Shown one piece after another: positions 36,522-44,499 of a DNA stretch of 64,000 nucleotides (position 1 is its first letter; each line of letters starts with the position of its first letter). Source of the DNA: Desulfosediminicola flagellatus (GTDB lineage Bacteria; Desulfobacterota; Desulfobulbia; Desulfobulbales; Desulfocapsaceae); NCBI RefSeq assembly GCF_005116655.2, contig NZ_CP050698.1:3269489-3333488 (forward strand), in the 5' to 3' direction. The notes under the pieces were generated by a model that searched no databases, had not been told where the DNA came from, and worked only from the letters and a program-made list of their open reading frames with translations. A program made the position numbers and the translations under genes.

Positions 36522-37721
36522 ATGTTTCGATTTTTCGGTTACAGTCTTCAGGCTGCGTTTACCGGCAGTACCAAATACTGGTTGTGGATAATTCTGCTCT
36601 TTACTCTCTCGCTGATCGGCTTAAACGCATACGCGAGGCAACTTGCCTTTGGCCTTGGTACCACAGGTATGGGTGATGAGGTCTCTTGGGGACTCTACAT
36701 AGCCAACTTCGCTTTTCTTGTTGGCATGGCTGCTGCAGCGGTGATGATGGTTATCCCTGCCTATATCTTTAAAGACAAAGAGATGCATAAAGTGGTCATC
36801 TTCAGCGAGCTTTTTGCCATTGCCGCCATGATCATGTGCATCCTTTTTATCGTTGTCGATATTGGTCGCCCAGACCGGCTCTGGCATATGCTTCCGGTAA
36901 TCGGCTATTTCAACTTCCCCGGCTCGTTACTTACCTGGGATGTCATTGTGCTTAACGGCTATCTCCTGCTAAATCTCTGGGTCTGCTTTTATGTGCTTTA
37001 TAAAGGGTTTCTTGACGAACAACCGAAGAAAATTCTCTATATCCCCATTGTTTTTCTTGCAATCGCCTGGGCACCATCCATCCATACAATTACCGCTTTT
37101 CTATTCCAGGGACTGGGTGGCCGGCCATTTTGGAACACAGGGCTTATCGCGCCACGTTTTCTTGTTTCCGCCTTTGCAGCAGGCCCTTCATTTATGCTGC
37201 TTGTTTTTACCTACCTGCGTGCCATCAATGCTATTGATTTTGAAGAAAAGGTTATCTACCGAATCAGGATAATAATTACCGTCAGCTTGCTCATTAATAT
37301 CTTTCTGGCCGGCTCTGAACTCTTTGCAGACTTCTATGCGGAATCTGAACATGCGGTGCATATAAGTCACCTCTTTGGCTTGCATGGAACATCCCTTCTC
37401 GCCCCATGGATCATGGGCGCGCTGGGTTTAAATGTAGTTGCAGCGATCATCCTGCTCTCTCCTCTTAGAAAGATTACATTTTTTCTGCTTCTTGCCTGTG
37501 TAATGATTGTGGTAGGTATCTGGACGGAGAAAGGCTTGGGGTTTGTTATTCCGGGATTTATCCCTACTCCACTTGGTGATTTTGTTCAGTATCTACCGTC
37601 AAATAACGAACTGCTTATCTGCCTTGGCATCTGGTCGTTTGGCCTTCTGCTCTATTCCTTTTTTATCAAGGCGGCCATTCCGATTGTTAACAGATCTGAA
37701 CAGTATTCTGATTACACCTGA
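36522..37721 (+). CDS. NrfD/PsrC-family quinone-reactive membrane subunit (CbcU/DsrP-like)
   Basis: 399 residues with about ten transmembrane helices. Family features: GMGDEVSWGLYIANFAFLVGMAAAAVM in the first helices, IVVDIGRPDRLWHMLPVIGYFNFPGSLLTWD, and ERGLGF-like EKGLGFVIPGF before the last helices. Such subunits bind menaquinol and couple to a partner ferredoxin. It is third in the operon, 44 nt after the ferredoxin gene. The complex would oxidise quinol and deliver electrons to periplasmic cytochromes, or run the other way. Confidence 0.92.
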   Translation: MFRFFGYSLQAAFTGSTKYWLWIILLFTLSLIGLNAYARQLAFGLGTTGMGDEVSWGLYIANFAFLVGMAAAAVMMVIPAYIFKDKEMHKVVIFSELFAIAAMIMCILFIVVDIGRPDRLWHMLPVIGYFNFPGSLLTWDVIVLNGYLLLNLWVCFYVLYKGFLDEQPKKILYIPIVFLAIAWAPSIHTITAFLFQGLGGRPFWNTGLIAPRFLVSAFAAGPSFMLLVFTYLRAINAIDFEEKVIYRIRIIITVSLLINIFLAGSELFADFYAESEHAVHISHLFGLHGTSLLAPWIMGALGLNVVAAIILLSPLRKITFFLLLACVMIVVGIWTEKGLGFVIPGFIPTPLGDFVQYLPSNNELLICLGIWSFGLLLYSFFIKAAIPIVNRSEQYSDYT

Positions 37722-37831
37722 AAACTCGACGAATAGCATCACGATTGATGAGGGGTAAAGGAGACGACAACTAATCTGGTAGCGGTAATATTTATCTCAA
37801 CTACTTCAACCACACATGCATGGGGGATCTT

Positions 37832-40204
37832 ATGCACAAACTCCGAATTCATCTGCTTCTGGGAACCTTTGGCCTATGCCTGGTTGCTGCGGCCACAGCG
37901 TATGGAGCTGGCGGCTGTAGCACTCAGGAATGTCATGAAGGAATCGCCAACATCAAACCCGACGATCATGAGATGATGCGTACCATCAAAATGAACGGTA
38001 GCCAGCATGGTGATCCTGATGGTTGTGTTATGTGTCATGGTGGTAATCCCAAAGCCACAAAAAAAGAAGAAGCACATGCGGGCGTGCCACCCACCCTCAA
38101 GATGGCGCCCGGTCCTAAAAACTTCTACCCTGACCCGGGCTCACTCTGGATTGCCAACAACTCCTGCGGTGCATGCCATCCGGGATATGTATATCGCAAT
38201 CAACTCGGCCTGATGAACACCGAGGCCGGAAAAATCCAGGGTAACCTTACGACCTGGGGATTTGAAGAGACGAACAATTACAACGTTCCGTGGGGTAACT
38301 ACAAAACTGAAGACATTGACGGCCTGACACCTCTTTCCGGTTCACCTGCCTATAAGGAATACATGCAAAAACAGATTGCCATGTATCCGAAACAATATCC
38401 GGCAAAGCTTGAGAAGCTGCCAAGTGCCACCATGGACGAGATCAATGCAGACCCGAAACTCGCAGGCTTAACGTATCAGCGTCATGAATGTCAGCGCTGC
38501 CATATAGGTGTGCGCGGAAGAGAGCGTCGCGGCGATTATCGCGGTATGGGTTGCTCTGCCTGTCATGTACTTTATGGTACAGACGGCTTCTATCAGGGAA
38601 AAGATAAAACCATCCCAAAAGATAAACCTGGGCACATGCTGACCCACGAAATAAAGGCATCCCGTAAAACTGGTGGTATCCCCGTTGAATCATGCAGCTC
38701 ATGCCATAACCGCGGCAAGCGAATAGGTGTATCTTTTCAAGGTTTGATGGAATTCCCTTACGGCTCACCGTTTAATGAGCAAGGCCAAAAACAACCTAAG
38801 CTACATACCAAGCAATACCTGTTTGTATCGGATGATCTCCATCATCAGCAGCAAAGTCGTGAGGGTAACCCCAAGGGCGGCCTGCTCTGCCAGGATTGCC
38901 ATACCTCTATCGATATGCATGGTGACGGTAATATCCACGGCACCACACTCGCTCAGGTTGAGATTGAATGTTCAGATTGTCATGGGCTGACCGACAAATA
39001 TCCATGGGAATTACCTGTCGGTTATGGTGATGAATTTGGAAAGTCCATTGACGGCAAAGCACGCGGCCTGGCAACTGAACGGCTTATTCCGGGCAAACAG
39101 TTTGGTTATCCGTATGAAGCTGAGGACGGATTTCTACTCACTGCGCGCGGTAACCCTATTGGTAACGTGGTTCGCCGTGGTGATAAAGCCATTCTGCATT
39201 CTGCAACAGGAAATGATTTTGAGATCCCTGTTCTGAAGAACCTGCAGACCAGTAAGACATGGAAAGATCCTTCTGCGGAAGTGGCAATGAATGCCGTTTC
39301 CAAGCATATGGATAAGCTGGAGTGTTATTCCTGCCATGCTTCCTGGGCCCCGCAATGTTACGGCTGCCATGTGCAGGTCAACTACAAGGGCAAAGACGGT
39401 GCACCTGCAATGGGTACTGACTGGGTTGATTCAGGAAATGCTCAGAAAGAGAATGGCCAGACAGCTGAATCCGTACTTGGTTCAGGCGGTTTGAAATCGC
39501 CCGGTAAAATTGCTGAGACCCGTTCATATCTAAGATGGGAAGATCCTGTTCTTGGAATCAGCGGTGAAGGTCGTGTAACTCCGCTTATGCCTGGCTGTCA
39601 GGTTACCTATACAATCATCAACGACAAGGGTGAGACACTGATCAATAATGAGATAGCCTTAAACGCCGTTGAAGGTAAAGAGGTCGGACAGGAGCATGTT
39701 CCGCTGGCAATCGACATGGCACCGGTACAACCACATACGGCGCAGAGAAACGCGCGTACATGTGAATCCTGCCATACCAACCATAAGGTTGCAGGACTGG
39801 GCCTTGGCAACGGCACCTTCGGAATCCGCCAGAACGAGAATATCGTCATGGATCTGATTGATGCGACCACACGGGAACTTATTCCTGAAAAATACAGCGT
39901 GCAGATCCCTGCGATCCCGCGGCTTGATTTCGACTGGTCACAAATCGTCACCCGTGAGGGTAAACAACTGGCAACAGTTGGTACTCACTGGCCGATGTCC
40001 CGTGCATTCAACAAGCAGGAAATAGATAACTTCCTGCGCGCCGGAACCTGTATGGGCTGCCACCAGAACATGTCTAATACAGAACTCTGGAAGAAGGTTA
40101 ATACAGAGCCGACTATAGATAGTAAAACCCATCTCGAAGCCATGAATCAGATGATAAAGTATATGGCCGAGCAAGGTAAAAAACCTGCCGAGATGAAACA
40201 GTAA
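37832..40204 (+). CDS. dodecaheme cytochrome c, exported
   Basis: About 790 residues with a signal peptide (LLLGTFGLCLVAAATAYGA). Twelve heme sites can be counted: an opening CSTQECH (CX4CH), then CVMCH, CGACH, CQRCH, CSACH, CSSCH, CQDCH, CSDCH, CYSCH, CYGCH, CESCH and CMGCH. A stretch of about 200 residues without hemes lies between the tenth and eleventh. The start at 37832 has GGGGGA upstream; an ATG four codons earlier is possible. It is the fourth gene of the tetraheme-ferredoxin-NrfD operon and is the probable terminal electron carrier or reductase. I do not recognise a catalytic heme site. Periplasmic or outer-surface location cannot be decided. Confidence 0.88.
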   Translation: MHKLRIHLLLGTFGLCLVAAATAYGAGGCSTQECHEGIANIKPDDHEMMRTIKMNGSQHGDPDGCVMCHGGNPKATKKEEAHAGVPPTLKMAPGPKNFYPDPGSLWIANNSCGACHPGYVYRNQLGLMNTEAGKIQGNLTTWGFEETNNYNVPWGNYKTEDIDGLTPLSGSPAYKEYMQKQIAMYPKQYPAKLEKLPSATMDEINADPKLAGLTYQRHECQRCHIGVRGRERRGDYRGMGCSACHVLYGTDGFYQGKDKTIPKDKPGHMLTHEIKASRKTGGIPVESCSSCHNRGKRIGVSFQGLMEFPYGSPFNEQGQKQPKLHTKQYLFVSDDLHHQQQSREGNPKGGLLCQDCHTSIDMHGDGNIHGTTLAQVEIECSDCHGLTDKYPWELPVGYGDEFGKSIDGKARGLATERLIPGKQFGYPYEAEDGFLLTARGNPIGNVVRRGDKAILHSATGNDFEIPVLKNLQTSKTWKDPSAEVAMNAVSKHMDKLECYSCHASWAPQCYGCHVQVNYKGKDGAPAMGTDWVDSGNAQKENGQTAESVLGSGGLKSPGKIAETRSYLRWEDPVLGISGEGRVTPLMPGCQVTYTIINDKGETLINNEIALNAVEGKEVGQEHVPLAIDMAPVQPHTAQRNARTCESCHTNHKVAGLGLGNGTFGIRQNENIVMDLIDATTRELIPEKYSVQIPAIPRLDFDWSQIVTREGKQLATVGTHWPMSRAFNKQEIDNFLRAGTCMGCHQNMSNTELWKKVNTEPTIDSKTHLEAMNQMIKYMAEQGKKPAEMKQ

Positions 40205-40245
40205 TCTTGTTTGTACCGGGCTTTGCCCGAATCTCCCGTGAATAT

Positions 40246-40283
40246 GCCCGTCCCTCTTTTGAGGGATGGGCTATTCTATTTTT
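40246..40283 (+). terminator. rho-independent terminator after the multiheme operon
   Basis: GCCCGTCCCTC (40246-40256), loop TTTT, GAGGGATGGGC (40261-40271), then a T-rich tail (TATTCTATTTTT). One G-T pair. Confidence 0.85.
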
Positions 40284-40425
40284 CCAGAATGTATTTTACA
40301 TAATCGATAACTCATTGAGATTGCCGTTTTGTTTGATATACGTCAACGGAACAAAGTATAATGAAAGCATAACCAAACACCTTCATGCAGCGACTTCGTA
40401 AACCCTTTTTATAAAGGAGACAGCG

Positions 40426-42900
40426 ATGACTACCTACCTCAGTAGTGATAATTTTCCCGACTCGACATCTCTGCTTACTGCTGAACTCGAAAGCATATTG
40501 CACAACGATTTCAGTGGCAGCTTTTATTCTATGCTTTCCGGCTACCAAAAAATTCTGGCCGACAACTCTCGACGTAAACAATGGCCCGCAATCCATAACA
40601 CATTACAAACACTCTTTAAGTGCGGTAAAGCTGTACCTCTAGACGGGCCAATGATAGGCATTCCGTTATCAATTCGTGACAGTGACTATTTCCAGGATAC
40701 AGTGCGGTATCTTGGTAAAGAGCGCTCAAGAATTGCCAGTATAGAATGGATGGCTACAGCCTGGAACTCAACCTTTGCAGATACAGGCCTGTGGATGGGT
40801 AAATCCTTTGAACCGGTAACGCAGGAAACCGTCGCCAGTAAGTGCAATGATAACCAGCAGGTAATGTCGGGGTTTGATCCTGAAACGTCACGAATAGGTC
40901 GTAATTTTTTCAGGCAACCTCCCGGGCAGGATCTTCTTCAGGGTATCAGCCTTGAAGTGCTCAGCAAGTTATGGAACCTGAGCGAAAGACCCTACTCAAC
41001 AGATTCAACAGATTCAACAGATTTTGATGGTATCCTCACACAGGATAATCTCGATAAGGAAAAACCGATTCCATACAGCAAAACAGGCGGGTATTTCCTG
41101 GCCAATACAGGAACCTCGGTTGTCCCGGATATGAATAATAAAGACGTCTATCAGCTCAACTATCGCTGGCCTGCACTTAAACCGGTCTACCCGATGACCC
41201 GTCTGGTGGATGAAGTCGTGCAGATCGCTGAAGGAATCTATCTAGGCCAATTGGTATACGCCACAAAACATTACAGCCTTGGCCGTCTTCGATTGCCGTT
41301 TTGTCCTGATCTACCTGAAATCCCTCTCGGTGAAGCGTATGATCCGAACGGGCAGCACCCGTTAAATGCGCTTTTACGTCACTTCTCATTCATCGGAGAC
41401 AATCAGACGGATGGCATTGATTACGGATATCAGAATAATGGCTATTTTCTGATGATGGATCCCGCCTACGCCAAAGAGGTCTATGCTGAGAATGCCTTCC
41501 CTCAGTTACGCCCTAGAAGGGGTGAAGTTGCCTATTACGAAATAGCTGATGACTTCTTAGATGAAGCAAAAACAGATGCTATACCCAAAGCTACTGATAC
41601 TAAAAACTGGCAGGAAGGCTGGAAAGAGGATAGCGACCTTCAAAAGAAATTTACCACCTTCATACTTGAACCTTCCCCCATAGAAAGTGATGTAGATGAC
41701 ATTCAACAGATGTTACTTGAAGGTGAATCTATCCTGCAGATGCTGCAACGTATCAGCCATGAAATTTCAGCTCAAACTAAAGACGATGATCGATTAATCC
41801 ATTTTGAAAAATTCCACCGACTTTTTCGTCGCGGCGTTGCACCGGTAATTGAAAATGGAGAGTTTAAAGGACACGGTAAAAAAGGCTATAACGTCAAGGC
41901 AGATGGAACAGAGCCGCGTGATTTTTATGGCGAGCAGGATGTCGCTCGTGGCTTCGATTATTATCATGGCGCCACGCTGAATCTGCATCTCGGATTTAGA
42001 GAAAGTTTTTGTCCGGATCCTGAGATGAGGTATGACCCGAGTGAGATATTCCCGAGCGGACTGGCAAGTCAGCTTGGCACATCACATGCCGGCCCCAATT
42101 TACTCAACATCACCTGGCACTCTATTGGTAAATACATCTTTCCATGGGCAGGTAAATCATTTGAAAAGATCAGTGGCCGTAAACTCAGCATGTTCCTTGA
42201 TGAGAGTGATGATCTTGCTAAGAGATACCCGGAACGGGTTAACAGCCTTAAAACACATTTAGCCAGCGCCCCGCATTATGATCTGGTCCAAAAAAACAAA
42301 CGCCACCACTGGAAAAAAGATGGGCCATACACTGCACATCTTAAAGGCGGGTCATGGGATAATGGCATGACAGATGCCAACAAATCCTTTTGGGAAAATG
42401 AGGCCAAAAATCGCTGGATCGACGGCAATAATATTCAGGATGAACGCATTGTCGCCTCTGACTCGTTAATGCGTATCATCGACATGAATTACCGTGTACC
42501 TGATCCTTCACTGCAGGCATTGTCAGAAACAGGTCCTTCACCTTTTTCACGACAAGGGTATATTTTTCTCGGTACATCAGACCGGGAATCTATCCTGCCA
42601 ATGAACAATAGCGAAAATGCCAAAAAGAAGGTGTTCCAATTTCATTACCGCTACCCGATGATTGGCGGGCCTGTACCCATCGGATTCTGTCTGGATGAAC
42701 TGGTCGAAATCGCTGACGGCCTGTTTCTTGGCCAACTCATTTATTCAACCAATCTGAATCTGCCTTACCATTCTTCGGTTGATCCTGCAGAGTACAAATA
42801 TCAACTTTTCGGGTACTTTCTGCTGCTCGATGACGAGTGGCAGTATCACCGTCTGGTTATTGGCCTTGATACATGGCAGGAAGCGAGCATAAGGACTTAG
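40426..42900 (+). CDS. large hypothetical protein with internal duplication
   Basis: 824 residues, no signal peptide or membrane helix; family not recognised. The protein is built of two related halves. Residues about 216-352 (GGYFLANTG, DMNNKDVYQLNYRWPALKP, LVDEVVQIAEGIYLGQLVYAT, NGYFLMMD) match 709-815 (QGYIFLGTS, MNNSENAKKKVFQFHYRYP, CLDELVEIADGLFLGQLIYST, FGYFLLLD). Preceding parts also correspond: LFKCGKAVPLDG to LFRRGVAPVIENG, and WMGKSFEP to WAGKSFEK. The ribosome site is AAAGGAG. It lies alone after the dodecaheme operon, between two hairpin terminators. The acidic, Trp/Tyr-rich, soluble composition suggests a cytoplasmic enzyme or binding protein; no function is proposed. Confidence 0.7.
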   Translation: MTTYLSSDNFPDSTSLLTAELESILHNDFSGSFYSMLSGYQKILADNSRRKQWPAIHNTLQTLFKCGKAVPLDGPMIGIPLSIRDSDYFQDTVRYLGKERSRIASIEWMATAWNSTFADTGLWMGKSFEPVTQETVASKCNDNQQVMSGFDPETSRIGRNFFRQPPGQDLLQGISLEVLSKLWNLSERPYSTDSTDSTDFDGILTQDNLDKEKPIPYSKTGGYFLANTGTSVVPDMNNKDVYQLNYRWPALKPVYPMTRLVDEVVQIAEGIYLGQLVYATKHYSLGRLRLPFCPDLPEIPLGEAYDPNGQHPLNALLRHFSFIGDNQTDGIDYGYQNNGYFLMMDPAYAKEVYAENAFPQLRPRRGEVAYYEIADDFLDEAKTDAIPKATDTKNWQEGWKEDSDLQKKFTTFILEPSPIESDVDDIQQMLLEGESILQMLQRISHEISAQTKDDDRLIHFEKFHRLFRRGVAPVIENGEFKGHGKKGYNVKADGTEPRDFYGEQDVARGFDYYHGATLNLHLGFRESFCPDPEMRYDPSEIFPSGLASQLGTSHAGPNLLNITWHSIGKYIFPWAGKSFEKISGRKLSMFLDESDDLAKRYPERVNSLKTHLASAPHYDLVQKNKRHHWKKDGPYTAHLKGGSWDNGMTDANKSFWENEAKNRWIDGNNIQDERIVASDSLMRIIDMNYRVPDPSLQALSETGPSPFSRQGYIFLGTSDRESILPMNNSENAKKKVFQFHYRYPMIGGPVPIGFCLDELVEIADGLFLGQLIYSTNLNLPYHSSVDPAEYKYQLFGYFLLLDDEWQYHRLVIGLDTWQEASIRT
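40996..41022 (+). repeat. three perfect copies of a 9-bp tandem repeat
   Basis: TCAACAGAT occurs three times in a row inside the 824-residue gene, encoding STD-STD-STD (residues 191-199). Copy number change would keep the reading frame. Confidence 0.85.
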
Positions 42901-42905
42901 GCTAA

Positions 42906-42992
42906 AGGTAAAAGGACTGAGTGTTTCAGAAGCGTATTGCATTTTCTATGCAATTTACTCAGTCCTCCCCCCTTTTACCTTAGTCCTTTTGT
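42906..42992 (+). terminator. compound hairpin terminator after the 824-residue gene
   Basis: AGGTAAAAGGACTGAGT (42906-42922) pairs with ACTCAGTCCT and, after a six-C bulge, TTTTACCT (42957-42980). An inner stem ATTGCAT/ATGCAAT (42936-42954) stacks inside. A second AGTCCTTTT follows. The stem starts 5 nt after the stop codon. Confidence 0.7.
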
Positions 42993-43066
42993 TGCGTTTC
43001 AAGGATCCCACGCAACCTGTAAGGCTGAGGTTTTGACTTATGGGTAATATGCATCCCTAGAAGCTT

Positions 43067-43215
43067 GTCCGAGAATAGCAATTTTCGTTCAGATCAAGGC
43101 AAACTCGGAAAATTACCGGAGGCATATAATCGATATCTCAGAGTCTCGTCCCTCGCTCACCGTAGGATAATTTTTTAAAAATTCTGAAGAGTTTGAGAAA
43201 AAGCCATCCTCGGAC
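43067..43215. repeat. dispersed palindromic element, copy 4
   Basis: Bounded by GTCCGAG (43067-43073) and CTCGGAC (43209-43215). It contains CAATTTTCGTTCAGATCAAGGC, split here as CAATTTTCGTTC plus AGATCAAGGC, matching the core of copies 1-3 with small changes. It lies directly downstream of the thioesterase gene and fills most of the 329-bp spacer 42901-43229. Confidence 0.6.
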
Positions 43216-43229
43216 GGCCTCCTAGCAAC

Positions 43230-43649
43230 CTACCCTGCCAGTTTTTTACTAATCCCAGCATCAAATTTTTCTTTATTGATAACAAATCGCTCATGCCTGC
43301 CACGGGTAATAAGATCAATACCATCGTGGGCCTCGACTTCAAAAATCAGCCTGCGACCATCAGTTTCTATCAGCTTTACTTTAGTCGCTACTTCAAGCCC
43401 TGCCGGTGTTGCTGCCAGATGACTCACTTCAACCTTTGTACCGACAGTTTGCTCAGCAGGCCAGTCCAGATGCGGCTTTAAAGCCTGAATACATGTCCAT
43501 TCAATAAGACCAACGAGATAACCTGTGGCAAAGACGTTTGGCATTACTCCGAATTCTTCAGCTTCAGGAAATAACGCCGGTACCAGTTTGGATTCATCAA
43601 TTTTAAAAGCAAAAGAATACTCTAAACCTGCCTGTAAAGTGTCTTTCAT
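43230..43649 (-). CDS. thioesterase, FlK-like hot-dog fold
   Basis: 139-residue cytoplasmic hot-dog-fold protein resembling fluoroacetyl-CoA thioesterase FlK and relatives. Typical segments: MPNVFATGYLVGLIEWTC, VGTKVEVSHLAATPAGLEV and LIFEVEAHDGIDLITRGRHERFVIN, the last being the conserved GxHxR strand. It would hydrolyse a small acyl-CoA. Two adjacent ATGs exist; the second (43649) is better spaced from GGGGAG. It is followed by palindromic element copy 4 and preceded by an alpha/beta hydrolase gene in the same direction. Confidence 0.85.
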   Translation of the reverse strand: MKDTLQAGLEYSFAFKIDESKLVPALFPEAEEFGVMPNVFATGYLVGLIEWTCIQALKPHLDWPAEQTVGTKVEVSHLAATPAGLEVATKVKLIETDGRRLIFEVEAHDGIDLITRGRHERFVINKEKFDAGISKKLAG

Positions 43650-43762
43650 CATTCTCCCCAGATATGCATTGAAATGTTTTGGTGTTTTGTGTGTTCACCC
43701 TGTTTCTTTTAGAACATTCCGGCAACTTCAAGTTTCATAATGTCCCTGCAAATAACGAGCAT

Positions 43763-44383
43763 TCAAGTTGCTATAATTCTATCTATGAAATCAGCAACCA
43801 ATGGACCATGAGTCATTGAGATGAGATGGCCACCATCAGGGATTATTTCAACATCCCCCTCTGGAGGATAAATTACTAAATCACGTCGACCGTGTATTTG
43901 ACAGATCTTACCTTGATAATCTGCAATACCATCCCAAGTAAAAACTGCACTGCACATAGCTCGGATAAACCTACAATCAGCACGCTGAAACATGCTCAGC
44001 ACCTCATTACTTCCTGAAATATTCATTTTCCCAGCCAGAATCTGGAACAGCGTAAATGGCGCAATATTTGAAAATATGCTCAACATTCGCAAACCGGGAT
44101 TAATCATTTCAGCCCCCGTTGCACTACCTATTAAAATCACTTTCTTCACATCTATAATTTTAGCAATCTCAATGGCCACAATTCCGCCAAGCGAAGATCC
44201 ACCAACTAGCATATCAACAGTAATGTTATGTTCGTCAATTACACGTAACGCTAACGCTCTAATCGTTTGCTCACCATGATACTCCGGCCAATCAGCAAAT
44301 CTCACACCTCGCAAAAATGCATAATATTTTAAGGGGAACATGGCAGAATCGGCACCCATGCCCGGCAAAATGAGAGTTTTCAT
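43763..44383 (-). CDS. alpha/beta hydrolase
   Basis: 206-residue small hydrolase. It opens MKTLILPGMGADSAMF (oxyanion-loop region), has the nucleophile elbow GGSSLGG, and ends with the likely catalytic Asp in HGRRDLVI and His in DGGHLISMTH. No signal peptide or lid domain. Substrate unknown, perhaps a carboxylester or thioester. It lies 110 nt upstream of the thioesterase gene on the same strand; a joint role is possible but not shown. Confidence 0.82.
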   Translation of the reverse strand: MKTLILPGMGADSAMFPLKYYAFLRGVRFADWPEYHGEQTIRALALRVIDEHNITVDMLVGGSSLGGIVAIEIAKIIDVKKVILIGSATGAEMINPGLRMLSIFSNIAPFTLFQILAGKMNISGSNEVLSMFQRADCRFIRAMCSAVFTWDGIADYQGKICQIHGRRDLVIYPPEGDVEIIPDGGHLISMTHGPLVADFIDRIIAT

Positions 44384-44499
44384 TGCGCTGATACCTTATA
44401 GAGACAACTGGTGGAACCAATAAAAAATATACTACTCCAATTTCCTATCAAATCATGCAATGTATTCCACCAAGAAAGTATCAAGCAGCTAATCAATTG

